Origin: Rhynchopus sp. YZ270_cl-10
Taxonomy: Eukaryota; Euglenozoa; Diplonemea; Diplonemida; Diplonemidae
Direction: 5' to 3'
Length of the DNA: 64,000 bases
Assembly: GCA_964035575.1 (NCBI GenBank)
Contig: OZ037838.1
Span: forward strand, 62,001 to 126,000
In this document: positions 40,896-52,399 of the stretch, piece by piece
How positions within the stretch are numbered: the stretch's first letter is position 1
Layout: every line of letters begins with the position of its first letter
Position numbers and translations under genes: made by a program
Notes under the pieces: generated by a model
The model's database searches: none
Told to the model about the DNA's origin: nothing
What the model saw: the letters and a program-made list of their open reading frames with translations, nothing else

Positions 40896-42365
40896 CTGGA
40901 AGTTCGTCCGTTTTTTTTCTCTTTTATGTACTTGGTCTTTTTTTGTATGTGAGAATAGAAGAAAGGAAAAAGGAAGAATGGAGTAAACAATAAAGACAAT
41001 AAAATGAACAGGAAAATGGAAAAGGAAAAAGGAAATGAAAAAATGATGACCAAAAAAGGTCGGTGTTTCAAGTTTTAGTATAAAAGGTGGGCGGTAAAGT
41101 AAAGTAAGTGGCCACTTCCTCCTAAACAAAACAAGAAACTGCATCGTGTGTTTGTTTTTTATTCTTTTTAATCAATTTGAATACACAGGCGTCACACTTA
41201 TGGGGCAAAAAAAGGAAAAAAAGAAGACCTAATCCTCCTTACTTAAAAGAAGGGAAGGGAGAATAAAAAACACACGTGCCCATTGTTTCGTTGTCTGCAG
41301 GATGTCTTGTTTTAGTGCCTCACCTGGAAAAAGAAAAATGGATTCCACTCAGTAAAAATAGCACACCTGTTGAACACACGTCAGGCCAGGAACAGAAGAA
41401 AAGCAAACGCTTCCACGAATGGAAGCAAAAGAAAAGTGTGGTGAAAAAACCCTTTTGGCCAAGGTGGTCTTGACTCTCTGTCTACATACTTTGGGGATGC
41501 ATGAAAAAATGAAACTAGATGATAGATAACAAGGAGTGTGCGAGAGTGGCCCTTCTCCAAGCTAAACAAAAAGCAAACACCCTCCACCCATCTGATCCCG
41601 CCCACAAACACAAACAATCACGACAGAAAACAAAACAGGCAGAGGATGACCAGGGTAGGTTTTACTTGGACAGCGAACCTCTGCCTTGATTCCTCTCACG
41701 CTCAGCAGGCGAGTTGCCTCAACTCTCCAGACCTGTGCTGCAACACAGGCCTGCACCTTTAGCCGCTTTTCGCTTCATGCCCCTCATCTGGCGCACTACT
41801 AACGGGGGACGCCCCATGTAGGCACATCGGTAGGATTTCGTCTTAACATAGTTTTTTGTGTAAAAAAAAATGAACCCCTTTTAAAAAATGAACCCCTTTT
41901 AAAAAATGAACCCCTTTTAAAAAATGAACCCCTTTTAAAAAATGAACCCCTTTTAAAAAATGAACCCCTTTTTAAAAAATGAACCCCTTTTTAAAAAATG
42001 AACCCCTTTTTTAAAAAATGAACCCCTTTTTTAAAAAATGAACCCCATTTTTAAAAAATGAACCCCTTTTTTTTTTAAAAAATGAACCCCTTTTTTTTTT
42101 AAAAAATGAACCCCTTTTTTAAAAAATGAACCCCTTTTTTAAAAAATGAACCCCTTTTTTAAAAAATGAACCCCTTTTTTAAAAAATGAACCCCTTTTTT
42201 AAAAAATGAACCCCTTTTTTAAAAAATGAACCCCTTTTTTAAAAAAATGAACCCCTTTTTTAAAAAATGAACCCCTTTTTTAAAAAATGAACCCCTTTTT
42301 TTAAAAAATGAACCCCTTTTTTTAAAAAATGAACCCCTTTTTTTAAAAAATGAACCCCATTTTTT
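40861..42365 (-). mobile_element. U3 insertion in LINE A with an expanded 5' end
   Basis: Target duplication AGTGCAAGGCGCTT (40847-40860, 42366-42379). At the poly(A) side there are two T runs separated by CTGGAAGTTCGTCCG, as if a read-through transcript had been polyadenylated twice. At the 5' side the terminus is repeated about 25 times (41868-42360). Confidence 0.9.
41868..42360 (-). repeat. About 25 tandem copies of the U 5' terminus
   Basis: The unit on the plus strand is AAAAAATGAACCCC plus 4-10 T. The T run tends to lengthen away from the U body (4,4,4... then 5, 6, a pair of 10, 6, 7). U1 and U5 have three copies, U2 and U4 one. The repeated unit begins at the GGGG that is the 5' end of the element. 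Confidence 0.95.
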
Positions 42366-42379
42366 AGTGCAAGGCGCTT

Positions 42380-42753
42380 CCATGCCACCTCGTCTTGGTA
42401 CTCAAGGATGTCCATAAGAACCCTCAGGAAGAGCTCGCTGTACAGCTGCAGGTGTTTGTCTGGGCACCCGCCCTTCAGCTGGATCCTGGTGGTCCCCATG
42501 ACTTCAAAGGAGGGGAGGTCATCCTGATCTGTCAGCATTCCTCGACTGGAGGGAGACGGAGCGGTGAAGCCTTCTTCGCCAAAGTGCACCGTACAGGTGT
42601 TGCAGACCTCCTTGCTCTGCGGCAATAGCATGTCGCACTGATCGTTCGCACAGCGCGACATGCCCAAGTGGCCCAACAGCTCGTCGGGGATGTACGCTCC
42701 ATCCGCCTGGTGGCGACGCATATGCTGCAGCAAGCCCTTACGAGACAGGACGA
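42380..42753 (-). CDS. LINE A N-terminal remainder: C2H2 and cysteine-rich region
   Basis: Encodes LSRKGLLQHMRRHQADGAYI, then CANDQC...CNTCTVHF (paired cysteines) and VMGTTRIQLKGGCPDKHLQL, as in LINE B. It starts inside the second half of the C2H2 finger, which marks the 5' truncation point. Confidence 0.85.
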
Positions 42754-42776
42754 TGCCTTTTGACACCTTCCTGAGG

Positions 42777-43237
42777 GCCACCAGCTTGGCACCTGCGAAG
42801 AATGGCGCGACCTCCCTACGTGCTTTACCTTGAGCCAGACTGGACAGCACTGCCGACAGGGCTGCGAGCGTGCCAGGGGTGTGCTTCTGATTGCACAGGG
42901 TGCGAAGGAGGGATCCTGTGAGGTTTGAAGGGCCTCCTGCAGTGGCTCGTGGCATGCTGCTGATCGCGGCTAGAACCTCCTTGGGGGTGAAATCGGCCGG
43001 TCCAGACGTGTTCCTCAGGGGGCTAGAGGCCGAGGCTGTAGGGGGAGCGGCAGTTGGGTGCTTACCCTTCAGTTTAGCCAACGTATCCGGTCCGTGAGGG
43101 GCGAGGCCATCGCTGGTGAGGGCGGACAGCGCTTGGCCGGGGAGTCCTGCAGCTGTTTTCGCCCGGGAACGTTTCTGGCGGGCCTCCACCGTGTCACCTG
43201 GCGTCCACTTCGGTCGTGCTTGCACTTCAGACAGAGC
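42777..43237 (-). CDS. LINE0 linker before the RT
   Basis: Encodes ALSEVQARPKWTPGDTVEAR, then GLPGQALSALTSDGLAPHGP, GGPSNLTGSLLRTLC and KLVALRKVSKG, collinear with the LINE A/B linker (SNVTGAHLRTLCLQRR). It joins MWEK at 56626 upstream and KPDDVRP at 33130 downstream once LINE B and LINE A are subtracted. Confidence 0.85.
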
Positions 43238-43246
43238 TTTCTCCCA

Positions 43247-43249
<3 letters not shown>
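43238..43249. repeat. LINE B target duplication, left copy
   Basis: TTTCTCCCACAT. The second copy is at 56614-56625. Confidence 0.88.
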
Positions 43250-43287
<38 letters not shown>

Positions 43288-43289
<2 letters not shown>

Positions 43290-44277
43290 GTGTTGTTCAA
43301 CTTAGCCCTAGGCTCGCTTTTTTTATCTACATCCAGTGACAGAGGGGGTACTTACTAGTCAAGCGAGTATGTAAACAGCTAGATGTCCAGACAAGGGCAC
43401 TTTACTATTGTACTGGCAAGACAGTGCCTGAAAACACAGTTAGTGGCACTAAAATAGAAAGCATGTGGGACAACTACAACCAACACTTCCCTGCAAATAA
43501 GCAAAAGGGTAGTAAGTGAGTGCAATTTTTCCCAAAAGGAAAAGGGGAGGGGATGGGACGGGAGGGTTGCTCTGTCTACCGGTGTAGTTTTATTTTGCTT
43601 TGTCTTGGGGAGGGGAGGGGAGGAGAAGGAGGGGATTGAGTGAGCCGTTTCCTCTGTAACACACAAACAAATAAAAAGGAAGTTCCATAATCTTTTTAGT
43701 AGTTTTCTTTTTGGTGAAAATTTTTGAGAACTTCTGTAAGTGTGACCTGACCCGACTGACTGACACCCAAAGGGGAAAACAACAATAACGCACAACAAAA
43801 TCAACAACAACAATGGTGGGTCTCGTGCTTACCTGTGGTGGTTTTGAAAAATGAAAAATTTAAATTGACCTTCACAAGGTAAAAATGAAAAACTAAAGGA
43901 GTGAAAAAAGGAACTCAAAGGACAAGAGTTCTGTACAAACTCTACTCTACTGCACAATCTATAAAAGTGGCCCAATGGCTCCTGATGCCACTGGCCTGGC
44001 TCTTAGACAGGTCTTACTCCGAGACTGCCCTCTACCCTCAGAGCCTCGTCCAAGGGGTAAGGGCCGTCGCTGGGGTAGACCCGTCCTAGCCAGCAGCCAA
44101 CCAAAAATATTAACAAATAGGAAGGGGGGCGGAAAGGGGGGAAAGGGGGGGGCAAACCCCAAAGGATGAAAAGAACCAAAAACACAAAATAAAAAGGGTT
44201 AAAAATAAACATGGGGCAAACTGTCATTCTCTACACGCTTCTACACACACACTCTCACCCTCTAACTCTCTAACTCT
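43288..44277 (-). other. LINE B 3' untranslated region
   Basis: Near-identical to the LINE A 3' UTR, with the opposite-strand TATAAAAG at about 43960. No gene. Confidence 0.8.
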
Positions 44278-47200
44278 CTAATTCTTTTTATTCCCCTTTT
44301 TCCCCTTCCTTCCTCCGCTCTGTCTCCCCTTCTGTCCACCACCGCGACCATTGCGCCCTCTCTGCACCTCCTGGGGCGAGAGCACATGCTGCGTCGCTTG
44401 TGCCACTGCGTCGGTGAACACGTTCGACGTGTTGGACCTACCCTGAGCTGCATGGCGCTGGGGTCCTTTGGGAGCTGGGGAAGGAGCAGGTTGGGCGGAG
44501 GAGGTTGCATTGCCACGGCCTGCCGATGAGGAGGAGGAAGAAGTGGAGACTGCAGGTTGGGCGATGGAGGTTGTAGTGCCACGGCCTGCAGAGGTGGAGG
44601 AAGAAGAAGAAGAAGAGGAGGCTTGAGGTTGTCGGCCTATTCCCTCTCGAGCCGCTCGTGCCTCATTCTCCCTCCTTGTACTCTCCGCTGCAAAGGCCTG
44701 CCCCCTACTGCTCCGGTTGTCCGTCAGGGCATGCAACGTCGACTTTGCCTTGCACTTTTCCTGAACCGACCACTCATGCAAACCCACCACCTTCATCACC
44801 TCATACCACTGAGTGAAAGTAGCGGTAGAGAGGGGGAGTGACAACAAGGGTCTGCCATCCTGTTTCTCTCCCTGACGGTAGTGGAACAGGGAGATCCACT
44901 TCGTCACAGAAGAAGGCACCGGCGACCCCATGGTGAGGCACGGGAAAAGACCCCCCCTCTCCGTCCGCTCCTCCTCCGTCCACATCCAAGCCTCGCTCTG
45001 CGCCCTCAGCAATTCCCTCACCCTCGCTTGCTTCTTCTGGTCAGGGATGCCTTCCACTGACAGAGAAAGCGAGCGATCCGCCCCCTCCATCGCGGTGTCG
45101 AGGTCCTCCTCCTGCTCCTGCTCATCATCATCCATCTCCTCCACCTTCACACGCACCTCGGTGTCTGCCGCCTCGGCCTGTCGCCCCACCTCCTCCTCCA
45201 GCTGATCCCGAGAAGGGGTTCCCCAGCTGACCCTGCCTTCCCGAACGACGATGACCGCGCTGGTCTTGCCCCAGGTGTCGCAGTATCCGGCCTCCCCTGC
45301 TATCTTCCTAACCGCCTGACGGGCGACCACCGACTCCGGGCAATCACCGTCCCCCTCCCCGTTCCCACTCCACGGCTGCTGTGTCGCCCAGCAGTACAGG
45401 AACTCGCCCGGGCACGGAGAAGCACCTTGAGGACCAAAGAGAGCCATCCAGTCGCCGACACAGTCAGGTTCGAGTCCTTCAGGGTCGTCGCCCACCGCTC
45501 TCCGCACCGCATGGCAGGGGAGGAATAGCCGCCCTTCGCACACCACCCCAAAGCACCGCCCGTATGCCACCATGCGTTCTGCCTCCAGCTGTCGGGAGAG
45601 GTTCACCGCCGTCAACAACAGAGTGGTCGCCTTCTGCTCCGACTCATGCTTAGCTGCGATGGCGTAATGCCTCTCGCAGCGTTGCCTGTCATACTCCGCC
45701 CGGAGCGACTCTCCTGCTTCGGGGTGCCGATCGCAGTCTTCCAAGTACTGCGCATGCATCTTCTTCGCGTCCTCTGCGAGTTCCCGCTTGTGCCTGGCGG
45801 TCAGCTCCTCCACACGATGCCTGTCCGCCGCCTTCGCCTGGTCCAGACGCACATTCTGTTCCTCCAGGAAACGACTCAACTCCTGCTGGCGGTCGCCAAA
45901 AGTGCCCCGAAGCGCGGCCAAATCCGGTCCCCACGACCGACGATGCTCCCGCCGTACCTCCAGGGCTTGCTGCCACGCGTCCGACGCACGCTGCAACGCT
46001 TCCTTCTTCACCTGGTCCGCCTTTTGTTGTTGCTGCTTCTGCTGTTTCCGTTGCTTCTCGTGCTTCTGCTGCTTCTGTTCTGCCTGCTGCCCCTCTTCGC
46101 CCGCCATTGGCATGTCTACCTCCTCGACGTCCTCGCCCTCGGGAGCTGGCACTGCTGGAGAAGGAGCCCGTTTAGGTGGTGGGTCTCCGCTCCCCTCCGC
46201 AGAGGCAGCCTGAGCCGGAACATTCGAGTGCAAAAAAGACAGGGCACTGAAATATTCCGCCCTGCCAATTTGCGACAGAGGGCAGTGCTTGGACCCCTGA
46301 GCGCAGTGCAGACATGCCAAGCCACCACACGTGTGACAGCAGAAGTGTGCGTCCGACGCATCGAAGAGCTTGCTGCATTGTTCGCACTGCAGGAAAGTGT
46401 TCGACGCCTCCGCCTCCCTCGCTCCCACAAAAGCCATGGGGCGCTCTGACTGGCACTCCCCCTTACCACCTGTGGCCTCAAAAGACAGGATGTGCTGCTG
46501 CAGAGCCGGGTCCATGGTGAGGGGCTCGTAGTGTCCCGGGATACTGCCGGATCCATCTGCCGCATCCTGGTCACCCGAGTGGAGGAGAAGGACCACTGCC
46601 TTAGGCCGTTTTCTTGGCACCATCAGAGAAGGGCGGGCGAACTCGTTGAGGATGACCACAGATACCTCAAGAGCCTCCCCTGCCCCCGCCACTGCAATGG
46701 CATCCGCCCACGTACGCTCGTCTCCTCTGTCCCCACTCGTCATCAGCCGCTGCCAGACCCCAAAATTAGGGACAGCCGCACTCGACAGATCAGCGCGGCC
46801 CTGGACCTTCTTCACTGCCGCCTGGCGCAGACCCTCCACCGACAAATCCGTGCGCCCAGTGGCGAAGAGCAAAGCCTCAAAAGCACAGTCCCCCGCCACA
46901 AACGACCAAGTCACCTTCGAGGCTCCCAGCTTGGCCGCCTGTTCCGTCGCCCGAGGCCTCTGCGCTGCCGGGCACTCACGCAAAAACTCCCACTCACGCA
47001 CCACATCGAGACCCGGCCCTTCCGGAATCACGGTAGCCGAATCGAACCTCCCGGTCCGCTTCCTCGGTGGCTCCACGTGGTCCGGCTTCACGTCCCTCTT
47101 GCGCTTCCCCTGCTGCTCCTCCGACCGGTCTGGAGCAGGACGACTCATATCGTCGTCAGGGTTCGCATCATCACAGAGAGGTTCCACGGCCCCTGCACTG

Positions 47201-47576
47201 CGGCGTCCAAACCGGTCCATGTCCTCTGCAGACGGTGCCACATCTACCTCCACACACGGCTCCCGCTTCAGGGTGGCAATCCCTACACACATAGCACCCC
47301 GCTCCAGAAAGGAAGATGCGACCTTTTTCTGGTACGCCACCGCAATGCTCTCCCGGATGCGCAACTCTGCCGACCCTGTCAGGTGCGACGTCTGTCCCGT
47401 CGTCAGGCCTCCAAGCTGCGCAATCAAGAGGTTCGCCTCGTCGCCTGCACCCCCGAAGGCTTCAAACACAATAGGGGAGAACTTGGTGTTGATCTTGTTC
47501 AAATCCCGCTCGTGCTTCTCCCGTTTGACCTGGCCCTGGTTCTTCGCCGACCAGCCCACAAACTTCGAGGCCCCTG
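44278..47576 (-). CDS. LINE B C-terminal part: OTU protease 2, zinc-binding, coiled coil, basic tail
   Basis: Collinear with the LINE A product: GWSAKNQGQVKREKHERDLN (end of the endonuclease region), AGDCAFEALLFATG and GHYEPL (OTU cysteine and histidine motifs), CEQC...CCHTCGGLACLHC, the KQQ-rich coiled coil, poly-Ser and basic tail. A handful of substitutions distinguish it from LINE A. The upstream end is cut by U4. Confidence 0.9.
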
Positions 47577-47588
47577 TTCTGTAGGAAG

Positions 47589-48561
47589 TTTTTTTTTTTT
47601 TTTTCTCTTTTTTGTACTTGGACTAGTTTTTTATGAGAATAGAAAGGAAAAAGGAAGAAATGGAGAAGACAATAAAGACAATAAAATGAACAGGAAATGG
47701 AAAAGGAAAAAGGAAATGGAAAAATGAAAAGGAAAAAATGATGACCAAAAATGGTCGGTGTTTCAAGTTTTGTATAAAAGGCGGGCGAAGAGTACGGTAG
47801 AGCCAACAGAGTTTTATACAAAACAAGAAACTGCATTATGTGTTTGTTTTTTATTCTTTTTGATCAATTTGAATACACAGGCGTCACACTTCTGGGGCAA
47901 AAAAAGGAAAAAAAGAAGACCTAATCCTCCTTACTTAAAAGAAGGGAAGGGAGAATAAAAAACACATTGCCTTTGCTTTGTTGTCTGCAGAATGGTTTGT
48001 TTTAGTGCCTCCCCTGGAAAAAGAAAAATGGATTCCACTTGGTAAAAATAGCACACCTGTTGAACACACGTCAGGCCAGGAACAGAAGAAAAGCAAACGC
48101 TTCCACGAATGGAAGCAAAAGAAAAGTGTGGTGAAAAAACCCTTTTGGCCAAGGTGGTCTTGACTCTGTCTACAAACTTTGGGGATGAATGAAAAAATGA
48201 CACTGAATAAATAACAGAGAGTGGGCGGGTAAGCCACTTCTCCGAGCTAAACACAAAGTAAACACCCTCCACCCATCTGATCCCGCCCACAAACACAAAC
48301 AATCACGACAGAAACCAAGACAGGCAGAGGATGACCAGGGTAGGTTTTACTTGAACAGCGAACCTCTGCCTTGATACTTCACACGCTCAGCAGACGAGTT
48401 GCCACAACTCTCCAGACCTGCTGCAAAACAGGCCTGCACCTTTCACCGCATTTCGCTTCGTGCCCCTCATCTGGCGCACTACTGACGGGGGACGCCCCAT
48501 GTAGGCACATCGGTAGGATTTCGTCTTAACATAGTTTTTTGTGTAAAAAAAAATGAACCCC
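47589..48561 (-). mobile_element. U4 insertion in LINE B
   Basis: 973 bp, oligo-T 15 nt, one GGGGTTCATT terminus at 48561, target duplication TTCTGTAGGAAG (47577-47588, 48562-48573). Same subfamily as U1 and U5. Confidence 0.93.
48445..48561 (-). ncRNA. Candidate HDV-like ribozyme at the U 5' end (weaker P1)
   Basis: On the minus strand: GGGG terminus pairing with CCCC of GUCCCC (P1, only four G-C pairs plus a wobble); P2 ACCGAU with AUGCGGU (one bulge); P3 GCC-UACAUGG-GGC; P4 GUGCGCC/GGGGCAC; then CGAAGC as in LINE B and LINE0. The same layout occurs in U1 and U5; in U2/U3 P2 is weaker. Either a less stable functional form or a relic. Confidence 0.5.
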
Positions 48562-48573
48562 TTCTGTAGGAAG

Positions 48574-51280
48574 GCAAGGTGGGGCACACGTGGGTGATGT
48601 CCAAACAACGAGGTCCATTTTCCGCCACTCCTACTGGGAGGTAGACGTCGCCTGGCCGCTTCTTCGACTCCAAATCCACTCTCACGGTCTCCTCCAAAGC
48701 AGGGTCCAAGCCCGCCCCTTGAGCCGCTCTGTACACCGAATCCCGCAAGGCGTTGTGGCGGGCGACGCGGTGTTTGGCGTAGGGGCAGCCAAAGGTGTGG
48801 TCGCCAAAGGAGTCCATGACAACCCTTTTCTGCCCCCCCTGACATGCCGAGCAAGTCGTTCCCTCCGCATGGATGGCCACCCCTAGTCGGAAACGGGTCA
48901 CAACCGCAAAGTCCGCTGAAGACATCTGGTTCCTTGCTGAGGGTGTCGCCGTGAGGTACGTCCCAGAAAGCGGCAGGAGAAGGGACTTCATCCGTGCTCG
49001 GTCTCGCATGCAGAGCTGTTGCATCAACTTGTCTGCCTGGGCGTCAATCACCGCAGACGACAGACTCTGCTGCTCCAGGATCTTCTTCGGCTGAGCCCTG
49101 TCCACGTGAAACGCCACCGGTACCCTGGAGTTGTACTCCTCAGCCGCGCTGTTCCATCTCTCCTCATCCCAGGTGAACGCAGGGTCCAAGGCCTGCGACA
49201 GTTGCAGGTTCCCTGACTGAGAGGCGAGGGACGCAGCCGTCCGATGGTCCACTGTGCGACGGATACCCAGCCCCCCAAGCGCCACAGGAAGCGCCGCCTG
49301 CGCCCTTGCCAACTCCGGCAGCGCCCCATCCGGGTCATGCAGAAGCGCAGCCAGGCACCTGTCAATCAGGTCGTCAAAAGCCGTCAGGTACTCCGCGCAC
49401 TGTGGGATCCCCCGCATGTAGAACACCATGCGGCAGTAGCCTTCGCAGTATCTCAGTACGTAGAAGGCTGCCTGGGAGTCCCCGAGGTCCACAAGGGCTT
49501 CCAGGTTGCGGCGGGAATCGTCCACCTTCCGGGCCATGTACTCCTCGCAGAAAGCCGCAGACCCAATGGGGATGCCCAAGAAATCGAACCCATCCACATC
49601 CAACAGCCGAAACCCGCCTTCACCCATGGCGTCCTGTCCACCCTCGTTCAACGTGAACCCCACGGCCTCGAGATCCTCCTTGGAGACGCCACCAGTGGAG
49701 ATGAGCTCACACTTGTTCGCGTTCACCTCCAACCCCAGTTCGGAGCTACGAGTGCACAGAACCTGGTACGCCTCGAAAACCGCCTTAGGGGACCCCCTCA
49801 GAGAGCCGTCATCGAGGTACCACAAAGTCCCATCCAGGCCTGGGTGCCCCTTCAGCTCTAGCGCCATCTGGTGGATGGTCAGGGAGAAGAGAAGCGGGCC
49901 CAAGGGATCTCCTTGTTGAGCTCCGCGCTGAGACTTTATGGTATCCCCACCATAGAACAGGCTAGAGTGCTCCAGGTAACACCATCGCACCCATGGGGCC
50001 AGCTCGGGGAGGTTGGCGTCGACCGCTCTTAGCATCGACAGGCGGTCTACGCAGTTGAACGCGTTACGGTAGTCAATTTTCAAAATGACTTTACCTTTTC
50101 CGCGGTTGCGCCCGGCGTACTGCGAGATAACATCAGTCGCCACTGCCGCCCCCCTTGCCGTTGCCACCCCCACCTGGTTCCCTCGAAGAAGAAGCGTCCT
50201 AGCAGGCACCCGCACTCGCGCCGACAGAATCTTTCCCACCAGTCTGCGGAGAGTGTCCCCAACCGCAATCGGACGCACGTCCTCCTCCAGGCCCGGCCCC
50301 TTTGCAGGCTTCCGGAGAGCCACCAAGTTAGCGCCGGCGAAGAACTCAGCCACCTCCACTGGAGCATTTCCTCGTGCCAAAGACGTCAACACTGCGGCCA
50401 GCGCTGCCAAAGTTCCCTTAGCCCGCCTCTGTAGGCAAAGTGTACGAAGGTGCGCGCCCGTCACGTTGGAGGGACCCGCCGCCGATGACTTCGGCATGCT
50501 CCGCAGGGCCTTCATCACCTCCACCACTGTCACCGGTGGGACCTCCTGAGGCTGTGGCCAATCCGCCTGCTCCAGGGCCTTGGCATCAGCTGCGGCTGGG
50601 TGCTTCGTCTGAAGCTTTTCCAGCGTCGCCGGTGTCTGTGGGGCGAGGCCGTCGCTGGTAGCGCATGACATGGCCTGGCTCGGGAGTCCTGCTCTCGCTT
50701 TGGCTATGGTGCGCTTCCGTCTCCCTTCGTCAGTGTCTTCATCCGACCACCCAGAGGGCCTTGGCTTCCGCTCCTCTACCGTTTGCTCCCACAGGGCGAC
50801 ATACTGGCCAGCCTTCCAAGCCTCCAAGTCCTTCCCCCAGGTGCTCGTCAAACGTCGCTCCTGGTCCTTGCCCCCTCGCTCTGTCCGTGTCCGGTGCAAC
50901 ACTGTGAAGAACAGTGCAAGGCGCTTCCAGGCCACCTCGTCCTGGTACTCCAGGATGTCCATGAGGACCCTCAGGAAGAGCTCGCTGTACAGCTGCAGGT
51001 GTTTGTCTGGGCACCCGCCCTTCAGCTGGATCCTGGTGGTCCCCATGACTTCAAAGGAGGGGAGGTCATCCTGATCTGTCAGCATTCCTCGACTGGAGGG
51101 AGACGGAGCGGTGAAGCCTTCTTCGCCAAAGTGCACCGTACAGGTGTTGCAGACCTCCTTGCTCTGCGGCAATAGCATGTCGCACTGATCGTTCGCACAG
51201 CGCGACATGCCCAAGTGGCCCAACAGCTCGTCGGGGATGTACGCTCCATCCGCCTGGTGGCGACGCATGTGCTGCAGCAA
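48574..51280 (-). CDS. LINE B cysteine-rich region, reverse transcriptase and endonuclease
   Basis: Runs from LLQHMRRHQADG (second half of the C2H2 finger) through CANDQC...CNTC and TRIQLKGGCPDKHLQ to the RT (VRPIAVGDTLRRLVG, KIDYRNAFNCVD, AQQGDPLGP, WYLDDG) and the endonuclease (FGDHTFGCPYAKHRVARHN, RPGDVYLPVG, CLDITH). It ends at U4. It is equivalent to LINE A with a few residue changes. Confidence 0.9.
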
Positions 51281-51288
51281 GCCCTTAC

Positions 51289-51290
<2 letters not shown>

Positions 51291-51343
<53 letters not shown>

Positions 51344-52389
51344 GTGTTGTTCAACTTAGCCCTAGGCTCGCTTTTTTTATCTACATCCAGTGACAGAGGG
51401 GGTACTTACTAGTCAAGCGAGTATGTAAACAGCTAGATGTCCAGACAAGGGCACTTTACTATTGTACTGGCAAGACAGTGCCTGAAAACACAGTTAGGAG
51501 CACTAAAATAGAAAACATGTGGGACAATTACAACCAACACTTCCCTGCAAATAAGCAAAAGGGTCGTATGTGAGTGCAATTTTTCCCAAAAGGAAAAGGG
51601 GAGGGGATGGGACGGGAGGGTTGCTCTGTCTACCGGTGTAGTTTTATTTTGCTTTGTCTTGGGGAGGGGAGGGGAGGAGAAGGAGAAGGAGGGGATTGAG
51701 TGAGCCGTTTCCTCTGTAACACACAAACAAATAAAAAGGAAGTTCCATAATCTTTTTAGTAGTTTTCTTTTTGGTGAAAATTTTTGAGAACTTCAGTAAG
51801 TGTGACCTGACCCGACTGACTGACACCCAAAGGGTAAAACAACAATAACGCACAACAAAATCAACAACAACAATGGTGGGTCTCGTGCTTACCTGTGGTG
51901 GTTTTGAAAAATGAAAAATTGAAATTGACCTTCACAAGGTAAAAATGAAAAACTAAAGGAGTGAAAAAAGGAACTCAAAGGACAAGAGTTCTGTACAAAC
52001 TCTACTCTACTGCACAATCTATAAAAGTGGCCCAATGGCTCCTGATGCCACTGGCCTGGCTCTTAGACAGGTCTTACTCCGAGACTGCCCTCTACCCTCA
52101 GAGCCTCGTCCAAGGGGTAAGGGCCGTCGCTGGGGTAGACCCGTCCTAGCCAGCAGCCAACCAAAAATATTAACAAATAGGAAGGGGGGCGGAAAGGGGG
52201 GAAAGGGGGGGCAAACCCCAAAGGATGAAAAGAACAAAAAACACAAAATAAAAAGGGTTAAAAATAAACATGGGGCAAACTGTCATTCTCACACACTCTC
52301 ACCCTCTAACTCTCTAACTCTCTAATTCTTTTTATTCCCCTTTTTCCCCTTCCTTCCTCCGCTCTGTCTCCCCTTCTGTCCACCCTTAC
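51291..52389 (-). mobile_element. LINE C: strongly 5'-truncated copy inserted in LINE B
   Basis: About 50 T, then the shared 3' UTR and only the last 60 or so bp of coding sequence (to 52384), then CTTAC filler. Target duplication GCCCTTACGA (51281-51290, 52390-52399); the filler CTTACG is microhomologous to it. It encodes no functional domain. Confidence 0.9.
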
Positions 52390-52399
52390 GCCCTTACGA

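Larger units (their letters stand above)
33154..42753 (-). mobile_element. LINE A: 5'-truncated non-LTR element inserted in LINE0
   Basis: 3' end: about 75 T (poly(A)) from 33154 and a roughly 990-bp 3' UTR (33230-34218). The 5' end stops inside the C2H2 finger region, so the N-terminal half (hydrophobic part, first OTU) is missing. It is almost identical in sequence to LINE B, so recent. It was hit by U2 (39774-40743) and U3 (40861-42365). It has the same orientation as LINE0. Confidence 0.92.

Noticed and set aside
52306-52389. Apparent fusion of the LINE B N-terminal frame to a basic peptide (DRRGDRAEEGRGKRGIKR)
   Set aside because: It is read-through into the LINE C insertion in a frame that LINE C does not use.
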